From positions 1 through 64,000 of the forward strand of contig NZ_JAJFAW010000029.1 of the NCBI RefSeq assembly GCF_020711255.1: a stretch of DNA of 64,000 bases, in the 5' to 3' direction. Positions 1-9,157 of this stretch are shown here, one piece after another. The notes below the pieces were generated by a model, which ran no database searches, had not been told where the DNA came from, and saw nothing but the letters and a program-made list of their open reading frames with translations. Position 1 is the first letter of the stretch; each line of letters opens with the position of its first letter. Made by a program: the position numbers and the translations under genes. This stretch comes from Hymenobacter plasmatis. Lineage in GTDB: Bacteria > Bacteroidota > Bacteroidia > Cytophagales > Hymenobacteraceae.

Positions 1-660
1 GAGCAGCTGCAGCGCAACATCATTGCCGGCCTGCCGGGCAGTGAAGAGAGCTTTACGCTGGCGCAGTTTCAGCAGGCCCTGGATGCCTACCGGGGCATCG
101 ATGCGGCCCAACTGCGCGCGCACCTGATTCTGTTTTTGCAGGCGGTGGTGCCCGTGGCCGAGGAAGTGGGCCTCCACCTGGCCATTCACCCCGACGACCC
201 GCCGTATGCCATCCTGGGCCTGCCCCGGGTGGTGAGCACCGCGTCTGACGTGGCGGCCCTGGCCGAAGCCGTGCCCTCGCGCCACAACGGCCTGTGCTTT
301 TGCACCGGCTCGTTCGGCGTGCGCCCCGACAACGACCTGCCCGCCATGGTGCGCCAGTTTGCCGACCGCATCCATTTCATTCACTTGCGCAGCACCCAGC
401 GCGATGCCGACGGCAACTTCTACGAAGCCAACCACCTGGAAGGCGACGTGGACATGTACGCCGTCATGCGCGAGCTGGTGCAGGTGATGCGCCAGCGCCA
501 GGTAAGCCTGCCCATGCGCCCCGACCACGGCCACCAAATGCTCGACGACCTGCACAAGCGCACCAACCCGGGCTATTCCGCCATCGGCCGCCTGCGGGGC
601 TTGGCGGAGCTGCGCGGCCTGGAGTTAGGGATTTCGCGAGCTTTAGCCGAGCTAGTGTAA
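1..660 (+). CDS. uxuA: Mannonate dehydratase, C-terminal part (gene begins before the window)
   Basis: The reading frame is open from the first base and gives about 219 residues, roughly the C-terminal half of a family that is usually near 390 residues. UxuA dehydrates D-mannonate to 2-keto-3-deoxygluconate in hexuronate breakdown, using a metal in a TIM barrel. The expected metal-site segments appear in order: IHPDDPP, CFCTGSFG, FIHLRS and RPDHGHQM, which supply His, Cys, His and Asp in characterised members. The frame ends at a TAA stop. No uronate-pathway partner follows, so it is probably the last gene of an operon lying to the left. The internal ATG at 136 is not the real start, because homology continues upstream of it. 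Confidence 0.93.
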   Translation, partial: EQLQRNIIAGLPGSEESFTLAQFQQALDAYRGIDAAQLRAHLILFLQAVVPVAEEVGLHLAIHPDDPPYAILGLPRVVSTASDVAALAEAVPSRHNGLCFCTGSFGVRPDNDLPAMVRQFADRIHFIHLRSTQRDADGNFYEANHLEGDVDMYAVMRELVQVMRQRQVSLPMRPDHGHQMLDDLHKRTNPGYSAIGRLRGLAELRGLELGISRALAELV

Positions 661-765
661 ATAAGCTAAGCATGCCGGCTGCAGGATAGCAGAGGTAGCT
701 AATAACGGTAAAGCTGGCTGGTTCCTTGTCTTGATATCAAGATTCCCAGGTTCACAAATAGTTGG

Positions 766-978
766 TTAAACCTTGTCCGCTACTCGGTCCTGTTCACCCC
801 AGACACGTGCAAAATCTGTCAGTAGCCTATCTGACGTCACCTGGATGTAGCGGCGAAAGGATTTGAAGTCTTTGTGCCCGGTGGCTTTCATAACATGAGC
901 TAGCAGTTGAAACTGACGTGACGGTAGCCACTCGCACGGATTGGGTACAGCCTGGGGTACAAACATTCCGTAAAGCAC
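766..978 (-). pseudogene. Tyrosine recombinase (integrase) C-terminal remnant
   Basis: The last 45 or so residues read MKATGHKDFKSFRRYIQVT and then LTDFARVWG. This matches the end of Bacteroidota phage-type integrases: the GH of the catalytic core, the nucleophile Tyr in RRYIQVT, and the usual short tail. The upstream frame (through a GTG at 978 and on to a stop near 1051-1053) has no Arg or His-x-x-Arg box and no core-binding domain. At least 80 percent of a normal recombinase is therefore missing. I read it as the relic of an excised or decayed mobile element. No att repeats were found at its edges. The rest of 661-1139 contains only this relic and the terminator at 1108. Confidence 0.7.
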
Positions 979-1107
979 ACACGTGACTTCCGCATAGCAA
1001 CAGGCGTCAGTACCAATAAAAGGCGTGTTTTTGATGGAATAGCAGGTGTTCTATAAGTTTTTTCTATAGTTGGATACGGTATTAGGTACTTGCGTCTCTG
1101 TTACAAT

Positions 1108-1137
1108 AAAAAAGCCTCCTACATGGGAGGCTTTTTT
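1108..1137 (-). terminator. Intrinsic terminator after the exosortase operon
   Basis: A GCCTCC/GGAGGC stem with a 6-nt loop is flanked by A6 on one side and T6 on the other, so it can act in both directions. It lies directly against the stop codon of the minus-strand gene ending at 1140. Confidence 0.85.
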
Positions 1138-1139
1138 AT

Positions 1140-1661
1140 TTAAGTCGTGCGCTGAGCTGAAATCCCAGCTGCTGCGCCCAGCCCCGATTTGAATAGTACC
1201 ACCAGCGCAGCTACCGGTAGCGGGCTTACGATAAAGTCCAGCAGGTGGCGGCTGAGGCGGTAGGCCCAGGCCGCGTTGCCGGTCAGCTTATTTAGCAGCA
1301 CCATGGCCACATACATGGCCAGGGCGCCGGCATAGAGCCGTAGTGCCAGCCGCCACTGAGCCGGTGCGGGGAGCAGCAGGCGCAATAGCAGCAGGCAAAT
1401 GCTGAGGTACAGAACTGCGTAGGTCGCCACCGCGGGCAGGAAGCGTTTCAGAATGCCACCATTTATTCCCTGCTGCAGGGCCTGGGCCTGGCGTTGCAAG
1501 CCCACGGCGGCCAGTGCTTTTTGCCAAAACAAGGTGAGTAGCTGCAGTATAGGCTCGTCGTAAATACCTATCAGAAACAACAGGATTACCAGTGCGCCCA
1601 CGCTAGCCCAATAAGCGGTGCGCGCGGGTTTGGTTGGGCTAAAGCCAAGTTGTTCAAGCAC
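1140..1661 (-). CDS. Exosortase-associated multipass membrane protein
   Basis: This 173-residue protein is strongly hydrophobic, with about four membrane segments (near residues 17-36, 75-97, 105-127 and 140-160). It starts at GTG, only 16 nt after the exosortase stop codon, so the two are almost certainly co-transcribed. Bacteroidota exosortase genes are commonly followed by a small polytopic partner of this size, and I assign it as the XrtX/XrtF-type associated membrane protein from position and topology. No catalytic motif is visible, and its molecular role is unknown. A strong terminator abuts its stop codon and closes the operon. Confidence 0.65.
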   Translation of the reverse strand: MLEQLGFSPTKPARTAYWASVGALVILLFLIGIYDEPILQLLTLFWQKALAAVGLQRQAQALQQGINGGILKRFLPAVATYAVLYLSICLLLLRLLLPAPAQWRLALRLYAGALAMYVAMVLLNKLTGNAAWAYRLSRHLLDFIVSPLPVAALVVLFKSGLGAAAGISAQRTT

Positions 1662-1677
1662 GTGATTTTAGCTTTGG

Positions 1678-2238
1678 TTACACGTTAGAAAGCTGTGGGG
1701 CAGTGGGAACGGCCACCCGCTTGGCCCACAGCATCCACAAGCCAAAGATGAAGCCGTACACGATAAAGGTGAACGTGTAGTGGTGGTTGAAGTCTACCGA
1801 CTGCTGGGCATAGTGATGATTGATGGCCAGGGCCGCCACCCGCAGCACGTTCAGGCACCAGATAAGCACCATGCCGGCGGGAATAAACCAAAGCTTGCGC
1901 TGCCAGGGGCCCGAAAAAGCAGCTACAAATCCACCAAACAGCGCATATAGCACCAAGCCGTTGCAGGGCGCGCCGATTATTACGGCCGGTTGCCCGCTCA
2001 TCATCACCAGAGAGGCGTTCTGGGGGCTCACTGCCGCTTCAAAACCCAGCAGCCGTAGCAGCGCCACCCCGGCCGCTGTAATCTGATTGCACAAGGCTGC
2101 ATCGAGCCGGCCGTCGGGGGCCAGCCATTGTTCGTAGCCAAAAAACCAAGCCAGAAATAAGGCTGCCGCAATCAGCAGGAACCGGTACAGGAGCCGGTTA
2201 CCGGTCGGAGCGGGGCTGGCGGATGCAGTTGTGGGCAT
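1678..2238 (-). CDS. xrtX: Exosortase family transpeptidase (XrtX-like)
   Basis: This is a 186-residue integral membrane protein counted from the ATG at 2238; a TTG nine bases upstream is the alternative start. Exosortases cleave and transfer proteins carrying a C-terminal sorting signal. The three hallmark residues are present: Cys in GAPCNGLVLY (about residue 92), Arg in LNVLRVAAL (about 133) and His in FNHHYTF (152 or 153). Each lies in or next to a membrane segment, as in the family. The neighbours fit: a PID-CTERM substrate gene lies upstream and an associated membrane protein downstream. The naming as XrtX rests on the PID-CTERM partner, not on alignment. It could be another Bacteroidota exosortase subtype. 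Confidence 0.85.
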   Translation of the reverse strand: MPTTASASPAPTGNRLLYRFLLIAAALFLAWFFGYEQWLAPDGRLDAALCNQITAAGVALLRLLGFEAAVSPQNASLVMMSGQPAVIIGAPCNGLVLYALFGGFVAAFSGPWQRKLWFIPAGMVLIWCLNVLRVAALAINHHYAQQSVDFNHHYTFTFIVYGFIFGLWMLWAKRVAVPTAPQLSNV

Positions 2239-2270
2239 AAACTCCAAGGTAAGGGGACTGCAATTTCCAA

Positions 2271-2303
2271 CAAAAAGCGGCTCCTCCTTCCGGAAGAGCC
2301 GCT
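2271..2303 (-). terminator. Terminator of the PID-CTERM gene
   Basis: An 8-bp stem AGCGGCTC/GAGCCGCT has an extra inner TCC/GGA pairing. On the minus strand it is followed by a U5 tract (A5 at 2272-2276 on the plus strand). It separates the substrate gene from the exosortase gene, so the substrate can be transcribed at a different level from its processing enzyme. Confidence 0.75.
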
Positions 2304-2325
2304 CCTGGTCTGCATATTTATTGGG

Positions 2326-2547
2326 CTAAACTTTGCGCCGACGGTCGCGCAGGCGCTTTACGCCATAAGCCATACCGCTGGCCAGCAGCAGCGAGATGCC
2401 CCCATCAATTGGCACGGCCGTGGGGTCGGGAGGGGTGGCAGGTGTTGGGCCGCCTGTTGGTGGCTCACCTTGAGCTAATGCTAGTGCAGTAGTTGCCAAG
2501 ACCAGCAATAGGCTCGGCAGCAGAGTTTTTAGAAAAAATGATTTCAT
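2326..2547 (-). CDS. Small PID-CTERM protein, probable exosortase substrate
   Basis: The 73-residue product has a signal peptide (about residues 1-25, ending ALALAQ), a short Pro/Thr/Gly-rich linker, and a C-terminal tripartite sorting signal. That signal is the signature PIDGG (about residue 46), a hydrophobic stretch (ISLLLASGMAYGV) and a basic end (KRLRDRRRK). This is the PID-CTERM architecture. The mature segment between signal peptide and signature is only about 20 residues, with no folded domain. After processing it would therefore be a tiny proline-rich surface peptide or a carrier for glycan. It lies just upstream of the exosortase gene with its own terminator. Similar minimal PID-CTERM proteins are common in Hymenobacter-like genomes; no function is known. 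Confidence 0.8.
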   Translation of the reverse strand: MKSFFLKTLLPSLLLVLATTALALAQGEPPTGGPTPATPPDPTAVPIDGGISLLLASGMAYGVKRLRDRRRKV

Positions 2548-2599
2548 ACAAGAACGCTAAGGGTGCTAACTGAGGAGGCTGGTATAGCAAATATAGAAA

Positions 2600-2607
2600 C
2601 AAAGATA
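2600..2607 (-). promoter_or_regulatory. Putative -7 element for the PID-CTERM gene
   Basis: TATCTTTG on the minus strand matches the Bacteroidota -7 consensus TAnnTTTG and lies about 55 nt upstream of the ATG at 2547. I could not find a convincing -33 TTG at the usual spacing. Confidence 0.4.
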
Positions 2608-2991
2608 GCCCGTAAATCCGGCTGGATTAGGTGCTTATTCTATATATAAGCAGGCTGGATACTCGACAACTACGCATACAGCGGGGAAGTAGTTTTGGCA
2701 GCGCCGCTGGACCGTAAATAAGTGCCGGAATAAAGCCCCGGCAAGGTAGTTGTGGCTGGTTTTAAAATGATGGTTGTGCCGGGTAAGGCCAAGGAAGTAG
2801 TGAAACCAGGCTGGGTGCTATGGTTGCTGCACCAAGCACGGCCTTGCTCAAGGCAAGCGTTGGGCAGAGAATGTCTTAGGGTGGGTTTCCGGTTTAGCCC
2901 AAGCAGGGCTGCTGCGTGGACATCGGGGCCAGCACGGCGGGTACAGCGGGCTTGTGCCTACCTTGCACATGTCGTTTTGCCCTGCCTATCC
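2608..2991. other. Gene-free stretch upstream of the MoxR gene
   Basis: No gene is supported here. A plus-strand frame runs open from 2752 into the MoxR gene, but its translation has no family resemblance and it begins far upstream of the conserved N-terminus. TACCTTGC at about 2959 could be a weak -7 element for the MoxR gene. No strong hairpin was seen. Confidence 0.5.
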
Positions 2992-3990
<999 letters not shown>

Positions 3991-4021
3991 GCAGGCGGCG
4001 GGTTCGTTTCTGCATTCTCAT

Positions 4022-4054
4022 AAAAAAGGGCTAACCGTATGGTCAGCCCTTTTT
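4022..4054. terminator. Bidirectional terminator between convergent genes
   Basis: A6GGGCT/AGCCCT5 has an inner ACC/GGT extension and a GTAT loop. The T tract on one side and A tract on the other serve both the MoxR gene (+) and the T9SS protein gene (-). Confidence 0.85.
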
Positions 4055-4077
4055 CAATGAGGAAAATGCCAGGGGTT

Positions 4078-6432
4078 TTATTCTACCACCACGCGCTTTA
4101 CCACCAAGTCGGAACCGGTGCTGAGCTGCAGCGAGTACACGCCGGGTGCCAGGCGGCTCACGTCAAAGTCGGCGGCGCCGTTGGCCGGGGAGAGGTTGAG
4201 CTGGCGCGTCTGCACCACCTGGCCCAAGGCATTGAGCAGCGTAGCCGAGGCCGCGCGCAGGCTACCAGCGGGCACGTTCAGGGTGAAGCGTTGGTGCGCC
4301 GGGTTGGGGTACACGGACACGGTAGCGGCCAGGGCCTCGTTGCGGGTGGCCGTTGCCACGCCGAGGGTTACATCAATTGCCAGCCGCGAATTGAGCGTGG
4401 AGGTGTTGATGTCCGTCCAGGTGGTGCCGGTGGTGGTGAAGAAGAACGTGCCGGCCCGCAGCGGCTCTTCCAGCTGGTAGGCCAGCCCAATATTTTCAGC
4501 TCCCACGGTTTTGATGCCTACGAAGAAGGGCCCGTTTACCGCAATGTTGGGCACCGTTACTACGTCAGTCACAACGGCGCCGGTGGCTGCCGAGGGGCGG
4601 GGCCGGGCCGGCGACGTGTACAGCACGGTGCCAGGCTGGCCGTTGGCGGCCGAATACACAAGCACCTGATACGTGGAGCCAGTCGTGGCCGCCCCCACGA
4701 ACGTAGGCGTGACCGAAGTGACGGCCGCAGCTCCCGCGCTCCGGTAGCCTACTGCGATTACGCTGCCGGCGGAAGTTACGCCCGCCCCGCCGTCAAACGT
4801 CGTCCCGGAAATGTAGCTCAGCGAAGCTGTCGAAATGGTCTGGGTGAAGGTTTGGGAGTTGTTGGAGGCCAGGTCGTCGGCCGGAACCGTTACGGTGAGG
4901 GTATTGGTGCCGCTGGCGCCGGCCACGGGGTACGTGAAAGCCACGGTGGTCGAGGCGCCGGCGGCCAGCGTGGCCACGGTCTGCGTGTTGGTGTATGTGG
5001 TAGCGCCGCTCACCGTCAGGGTTACCGGCACGTTGGTCAGGGTAGCGGAGCCGGCGTTGGTTATCACGGCCTGCGCCGTCACGGGCGAGCCAAAGCTGCT
5101 CGATACCTTGCCCAGCGTGTACAGAACGGTTATGGCCGCGTCTTTGGGTGGCAGGTTCAGGATGCTGGCACAAATGGTAAAGGCGCCTTGCGTATCGCTG
5201 GAGCCAACCCCCGACACGAATACATAATACGTGGTGGCCGACGCCAGGCCCCGCAACTCCAAGGGTGGGGCGACGGCATTATTGGCTTGGCCCGACGAGC
5301 ACCCCACCGATACAAACGGCCCGGCTGCGCCGCCCGTGCTGGAAAACACCCGCACCTGCCCCGCGGGGGCACCGGTAACGGTGATGGTGACGGCGGTGCT
5401 GCCTTGCTGGCCGCTCGCGGCAGTGGTGAACTTATACCACACGTCCTTGGGGTTGATGGCCACGCCGCAGCCCGGGTTGCTATACCCCGCGGGGTTCGTG
5501 GTGGTGGCGCCCACGTTGGTCCCGTTGGTGGGGGTGCAAGTGGCAGCCAGCGGCAGCGCAATGGCGCCGGCTGGGTCGTCGTTGGCAGGGGGAGGCGCAA
5601 TGCCGCCGAGCGTAAAGCGGTAGGTGCGCCCGGCGTCTGGCAGGCCGTCTTTGCTTATGTTGTGCGCCTGTTGGCCGTAGTTCTGGTTGATGAAGGTGGT
5701 GCTGCTCCACGGGTCGGAGGGCACGCCTTTCAGCGCCAGCGTGACTTGGTTGGCGGCGGTGCTGCTGCCTTTCAGTCCCACGTTAGGAAAGCGGGTGCCC
5801 GCTGGGCTTGCCGAAGGCGTGGCCGTGCCGTACACAAACTCAATGTTGCTGTTCTCATACAGCTTGGCCTGGAAGCTGAAGTTGGCATACTGCGACGCCG
5901 CCCCGTTGGACACGCCGGCGGGGTCCGATTTGTCGCTCACGTTTTTCCACTGAATCGTGCACACCCGGTTGGGCGCCGTGCCCGTGGTTTGGACCCGATA
6001 TTCAGCCGCGCTGGTGCCCGCCTGCAAATCGAAGTTGAAGGGCATTATCAAGTTGATGTCGGCCGCCCCAGCGGCGCCCCCGAGGGGGTCGACCCCGACA
6101 CCGCCGCCAAAATTCTCGTAGTACAGCGCCGCCGTAGAAGGCGGGGTGCTGCCGAGCTTAATCAATCCATTAGTGTTGAGGATGAACTGCGTAAAGGCCG
6201 TGCCGTTGTAGTTAAACGTGAAGCCGATATTCTGGGCCGTGGAGTTGGCATCGTCGGCATTGGCCGTGGCGATAATGGTGCCATTGGTCCCCAGGTCTGT
6301 GTACGTCCCGGCCACATTCACGGCATTGGCCGCGCCATAGTTCAGGTTTTGGGCGTGCGCCGCAAAGGGCAGCAAGGCCAGCGGCAGCCACCGACTGGCT
6401 TTTTTCAGCCGGGCGAGTAAAGGTGTAAACAT
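4078..6432 (-). CDS. Type IX secretion-exported multidomain surface protein
   Basis: This 784-residue protein starts at the ATG at 6432, which places a clean signal peptide (MFTPLLARLKKASRWLPLAL, cleaved after AHAQ) at the N-terminus; the frame continues 35 codons upstream without a signal-like start. An N-terminal beta-rich region of about 250 residues follows. Next comes a PPC-like domain (from PPPANDDPAGA to about residue 430), then a CARDB-like immunoglobulin domain (DAAITVLYTLGK to NNSQTFTQT) and another beta domain. The last 75 residues form a type A T9SS sorting domain: YPNPAHQRF, LLNALGQVV, LAPGVYSLQL, VVKRVVVE. The sorting domain directs outer-membrane passage and surface anchoring. 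No catalytic domain is visible, so an adhesin or structural role is likely. Confidence 0.88.
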   Translation of the reverse strand: MFTPLLARLKKASRWLPLALLPFAAHAQNLNYGAANAVNVAGTYTDLGTNGTIIATANADDANSTAQNIGFTFNYNGTAFTQFILNTNGLIKLGSTPPSTAALYYENFGGGVGVDPLGGAAGAADINLIMPFNFDLQAGTSAAEYRVQTTGTAPNRVCTIQWKNVSDKSDPAGVSNGAASQYANFSFQAKLYENSNIEFVYGTATPSASPAGTRFPNVGLKGSSTAANQVTLALKGVPSDPWSSTTFINQNYGQQAHNISKDGLPDAGRTYRFTLGGIAPPPANDDPAGAIALPLAATCTPTNGTNVGATTTNPAGYSNPGCGVAINPKDVWYKFTTAASGQQGSTAVTITVTGAPAGQVRVFSSTGGAAGPFVSVGCSSGQANNAVAPPLELRGLASATTYYVFVSGVGSSDTQGAFTICASILNLPPKDAAITVLYTLGKVSSSFGSPVTAQAVITNAGSATLTNVPVTLTVSGATTYTNTQTVATLAAGASTTVAFTYPVAGASGTNTLTVTVPADDLASNNSQTFTQTISTASLSYISGTTFDGGAGVTSAGSVIAVGYRSAGAAAVTSVTPTFVGAATTGSTYQVLVYSAANGQPGTVLYTSPARPRPSAATGAVVTDVVTVPNIAVNGPFFVGIKTVGAENIGLAYQLEEPLRAGTFFFTTTGTTWTDINTSTLNSRLAIDVTLGVATATRNEALAATVSVYPNPAHQRFTLNVPAGSLRAASATLLNALGQVVQTRQLNLSPANGAADFDVSRLAPGVYSLQLSTGSDLVVKRVVVE

Positions 6433-6601
6433 GAAAAGGAGGAAAAGTGGAGAATAGAAAGACCAGTGAACAGCAGTGAATAACCGATAAGCCCAGCCGC
6501 ACCGCCGTGCGAAGGGCTGGTTCAAAGCCGTAAGCAAATTACTACATTAAAAGCCAAAGGCATAGCTGTACTATACCGTTATAAGGCGCTAGAAGCGAGA
6601 G

Positions 6602-7633
6602 CTAACGGGCCACGGCGGCTATCGACTGCAGCAAGGTGGCGGCATTTTCGGCCGGGTTGCAGTCGGCTACCGGCACGAACGTGCGGTCGGGCTCGCCGGG
6701 CCGTTGGGCTAGCCCATAGGTGTAGGTCTTGTCGTAGTAATCGAGCACCAGCTCCACCATTTGGGCGAAATCGCCGGCCTCGACCGCTGCCAAGGCTTGC
6801 TGGGTAGCCAGGCCACCCAGGCGTTTGTGCAGCCGCTCGATGGCCGCGGCCAGTTCCACCGGGTTTTCGGCGCCGTACTCGGCGGCCAGTTTGGCTACGC
6901 GGGCGGCGCGGGGCACCTCCAGCACCCAGCGCGGAGCCGTGCGCAGCTGCGCAAACAAGGCGGGCGGAATGGTGAGCCGGCCAATTTGCCGGCTTTCGTC
7001 TTCCACCCAGATGGGGGCATCGGTGGGCAGCGCCGCCAGGGCCGCCGCCAAGTTGTTCTCAAACTGCTCCTGGGTGGGCTGGACGGGCTGCCCAATGGCG
7101 CCAAAAGCCGAGCCCTTGTGGCTGGCAAGGCCTTCGAGGTCGAGCACCGGCTGGGTGGCCGAGGTGGCCGCCAGGGCGTGCAGCACGTCGGTTTTGCCGC
7201 TGCCGGTGAGGCCGCCCAGCACGCGCCACTGGCGCGGCGTGTCGAACGAAGCCAGTACTTCGCGGCGGTACTCCTTGTAGCCCTTGTCCAGCAGGTGCAC
7301 CTTGAAGCCGGCCAGCTCCAGCAGCCACATCACCGCCCCGCTGCGCATGCCGCCGCGCCAGCAGTGCAGGCGCACTTCCTTGCCCTGAGCCAGCTTCTGG
7401 GCTTGTTTGGCCATCGCCGACATCTTCGGCCCAAAGAATTCCAGGCCCAGGTGCACGGCCCGCTCCTGGCTCACCTGCTTGTAGGTGGTGCCAATGCGGG
7501 CCCGTTCCTCATCGGTGAATAGCGGCAGGTTGAGCGCGCCCGGCACGTGGCCCTGCGCAAACTCAATGGGGGCCCGCACGTCGAGAATGGGGTAGGGCAG
7601 GGCCTGGAACTCGGCCAAAGAAAGACGGGGCAT
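6602..7633 (-). CDS. mnmH: tRNA 2-selenouridine synthase
   Basis: The 343-residue protein has an N-terminal rhodanese domain and a C-terminal P-loop domain, the MnmH/SelU architecture. It replaces sulfur by selenium in 2-thiouridine at the wobble base of some tRNAs, via a geranylated intermediate. The rhodanese active-site Cys is at residue 91 in LHCWRGGMRS. The P-loop is GGLTGSGKT (about 140-148), and the region following it (DLEGLASHKGSAFG) is characteristic. The ATG at 7633 starts directly at the conserved LSLAEF. No selD was seen in the window, so selenium donor supply cannot be judged here. Confidence 0.93.
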   Translation of the reverse strand: MPRLSLAEFQALPYPILDVRAPIEFAQGHVPGALNLPLFTDEERARIGTTYKQVSQERAVHLGLEFFGPKMSAMAKQAQKLAQGKEVRLHCWRGGMRSGAVMWLLELAGFKVHLLDKGYKEYRREVLASFDTPRQWRVLGGLTGSGKTDVLHALAATSATQPVLDLEGLASHKGSAFGAIGQPVQPTQEQFENNLAAALAALPTDAPIWVEDESRQIGRLTIPPALFAQLRTAPRWVLEVPRAARVAKLAAEYGAENPVELAAAIERLHKRLGGLATQQALAAVEAGDFAQMVELVLDYYDKTYTYGLAQRPGEPDRTFVPVADCNPAENAATLLQSIAAVAR

Positions 7634-7647
7634 GGTTATAGGAAATG

Positions 7648-7710
7648 GTTAACAGTGAGCAATTGACAGTGAGTAGATGCAGTGGTCACTGTTAACTGCT
7701 CACCGTCAAC
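7648..7710. repeat. Intergenic imperfect inverted repeat of short shuffled words
   Basis: The left arm 7648-7673 and right arm 7685-7710 match at about 21 of 26 positions after inversion. Both arms are made of GTTAACAGTGAGCA and TTGACAGTGAG-type words. The repeat lies between mnmH and pdxJ and overlaps the last few bases of pdxJ. Perfect base pairing is not conserved, but the words are. Confidence 0.6.
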
Positions 7711-8431
7711 TGATAACTGATTTAAGCTGACGCTTGTAAAGTTGAACGGTGTTTTCGAGGCCCAGGTAAATGGCATCGCACACCAGCGCATGGCCGATGC
7801 TTACTTCGGCCAGCTCGGGCAGTTGCTGCTTGAGCCAGGCCAGGTTGTCGAGGTCGAGGTCGTGGCCGGCGTTCACGCCCAGCCCAAGCTGGCCGGCGTG
7901 GGCGGCGGCGGCGCGGTAGGGCGCCACGGCCTGCTCCCGGTCGGTGAGGTATTGCCGGGCATATGCTTCAGTGTACAGCTCAATGCGGTCGGTGCCGGTT
8001 GTGGCGGCCGCTTCTACCAAGGCCAGGTCCGGGTCGAGGAAGATGCTGACGCGGCAGCCCAACGCCTTGAGCTCAGCCACAATATCTTGGAGGTAGTCCT
8101 GGTGCTTGATGACATCCCAGCCCGCGTTGGACGTGATGGCATCGGGGGCGTCGGGCACCAGCGTCACCTGCTCGGGGCGCACTTCGCGCACTAGGTCCAG
8201 GAAATCGGGTGTGGGGTTGCCTTCCACGTTCAGCTCCGTGGTCACGATGGCCTTCAGGTCGCGGACGTCCTGGTAGCGGATGTGGCGCTCGTCGGGCCGC
8301 GGGTGCACGGTGATGCCTTCGGCGCCAAACTGCTCAATGTCACGCGCTGCCTGCAGGATATCTGGCCGGTTGTGGCCCCGGGCGTTGCGCAGGGTGGCCA
8401 GTTTGTTGATGTTGACGCTGAGCTTGGTCAC
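7706..8431 (-). CDS. pdxJ: Pyridoxine 5'-phosphate synthase
   Basis: The 241-residue cytoplasmic TIM-barrel enzyme condenses 3-amino-2-oxopropyl phosphate with 1-deoxyxylulose 5-phosphate in the DXP-dependent vitamin B6 pathway. Family signatures are present: LSVNINKLATLRNARG at the N-terminus, EGITVHPRPDERHI, TELNVEGNPT, VTLVPD, SIFLDPD, ELYTEAYA, GLGVNAGHDL and the C-terminal SIGHALVCDAI. The length is normal. The start is GTG at 8431, right at the conserved beginning, with no ATG nearby. It faces the yqeY-like gene divergently. Confidence 0.96.
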   Translation of the reverse strand: MTKLSVNINKLATLRNARGHNRPDILQAARDIEQFGAEGITVHPRPDERHIRYQDVRDLKAIVTTELNVEGNPTPDFLDLVREVRPEQVTLVPDAPDAITSNAGWDVIKHQDYLQDIVAELKALGCRVSIFLDPDLALVEAAATTGTDRIELYTEAYARQYLTDREQAVAPYRAAAAHAGQLGLGVNAGHDLDLDNLAWLKQQLPELAEVSIGHALVCDAIYLGLENTVQLYKRQLKSVIS

Positions 8432-8693
8432 GGGTGGTTCGGGTATGGAGTGGGAGGAGAGGGCAAAAGCACAACAGTTCAGAAAGGTCCGCTGGTTTTA
8501 ACTTCCGCGGTGCTGGGCTTACGCTTGCGGGCCGGCTGCCGTAGCTTCGGGGCGAAATTACGCCCACCACGGCCCCCGCTCCGAAGCGCTGCGCGCCGTG
8601 GGCCCGTATACCTTGGCCAACCTCAGCAATTTGCCGCTGCGGCTGGCCTGCTGCCACATTCTTTCCCGCACTAACCCGCCAACCCACCACCTT

Positions 8694-9155
8694 ATGCTAA
8701 AAGACACCATCGACGCCGCCATCAAGCAAGCCATGCTGGCCAAAGACAAAGTGCGCCTCACCACCCTGCGCAGCATCAAATCGCAGATTATGCTGGCCGA
8801 AACCGCCGAAGGAGCCCACGGCGCCGCCCTCACCCCCGAGGCCGAGCTCAAACTGCTCAACAAAGCCGCCAAGCAGCGCCGCGATGCCGCCGCCATTTAC
8901 AAGGAGCAGTTCCGCTCCGAGCTGGAAGAAAACGAGCTGGCCGAGCTGGCCATCATCGAAGAATTCCTGCCCCAGCAGCTCTCCGAAGCCGATTTGGTGG
9001 AGCGCCTCGTGCACATCATCCAGCGCGTAGGCGCCCAGGGCCCTTCCGACTTGGGCAAGGTGATGGGCGTAGCCGCCCGCGAACTCTCGGGCCAGGCCGA
9101 CGGCAAGCGCATTTCCGATGTGCTCAGCCATTTGCTCAACAATACCAACCTGTAA
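8694..9155 (+). CDS. GatB/YqeY domain-containing protein
   Basis: The 153-residue protein from the ATG at 8694 begins LKDTIDAAIKQAMLAKDKVRL and continues with LRSIKSQIMLAE, YKEQFRSELEENE, EEFLPQQLSE and LGKVMGVAARE. These are the hallmarks of the YqeY family, an all-alpha domain also found as the C-terminal tail of the amidotransferase subunit GatB. It may bind tRNA, but its physiological role is not settled. The frame continues upstream to 8598 without conserved sequence. It is followed by a long inverted repeat and then cvpA. Confidence 0.9.
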   Translation: MLKDTIDAAIKQAMLAKDKVRLTTLRSIKSQIMLAETAEGAHGAALTPEAELKLLNKAAKQRRDAAAIYKEQFRSELEENELAELAIIEEFLPQQLSEADLVERLVHIIQRVGAQGPSDLGKVMGVAARELSGQADGKRISDVLSHLLNNTNL

Positions 9156-9157
9156 TA

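Noticed and set aside
2752..2991. Upstream extension of the MoxR reading frame
   Set aside because: The 80 extra codons have no similarity to MoxR proteins, and the conserved sequence begins shortly after the ATG at 2992.
4039..6420. A 793-codon open frame on the plus strand
   Set aside because: It is the antisense of the T9SS surface protein gene. Its translation is Gly/Arg-rich without any family pattern, while the minus strand encodes a signal peptide, known domains and a sorting domain.
6602..7633. Selenium metabolism locus around mnmH
   Set aside because: No selD, selA or selenoprotein gene is visible in the window, so the presence of mnmH alone is not evidence for a selenium gene cluster.
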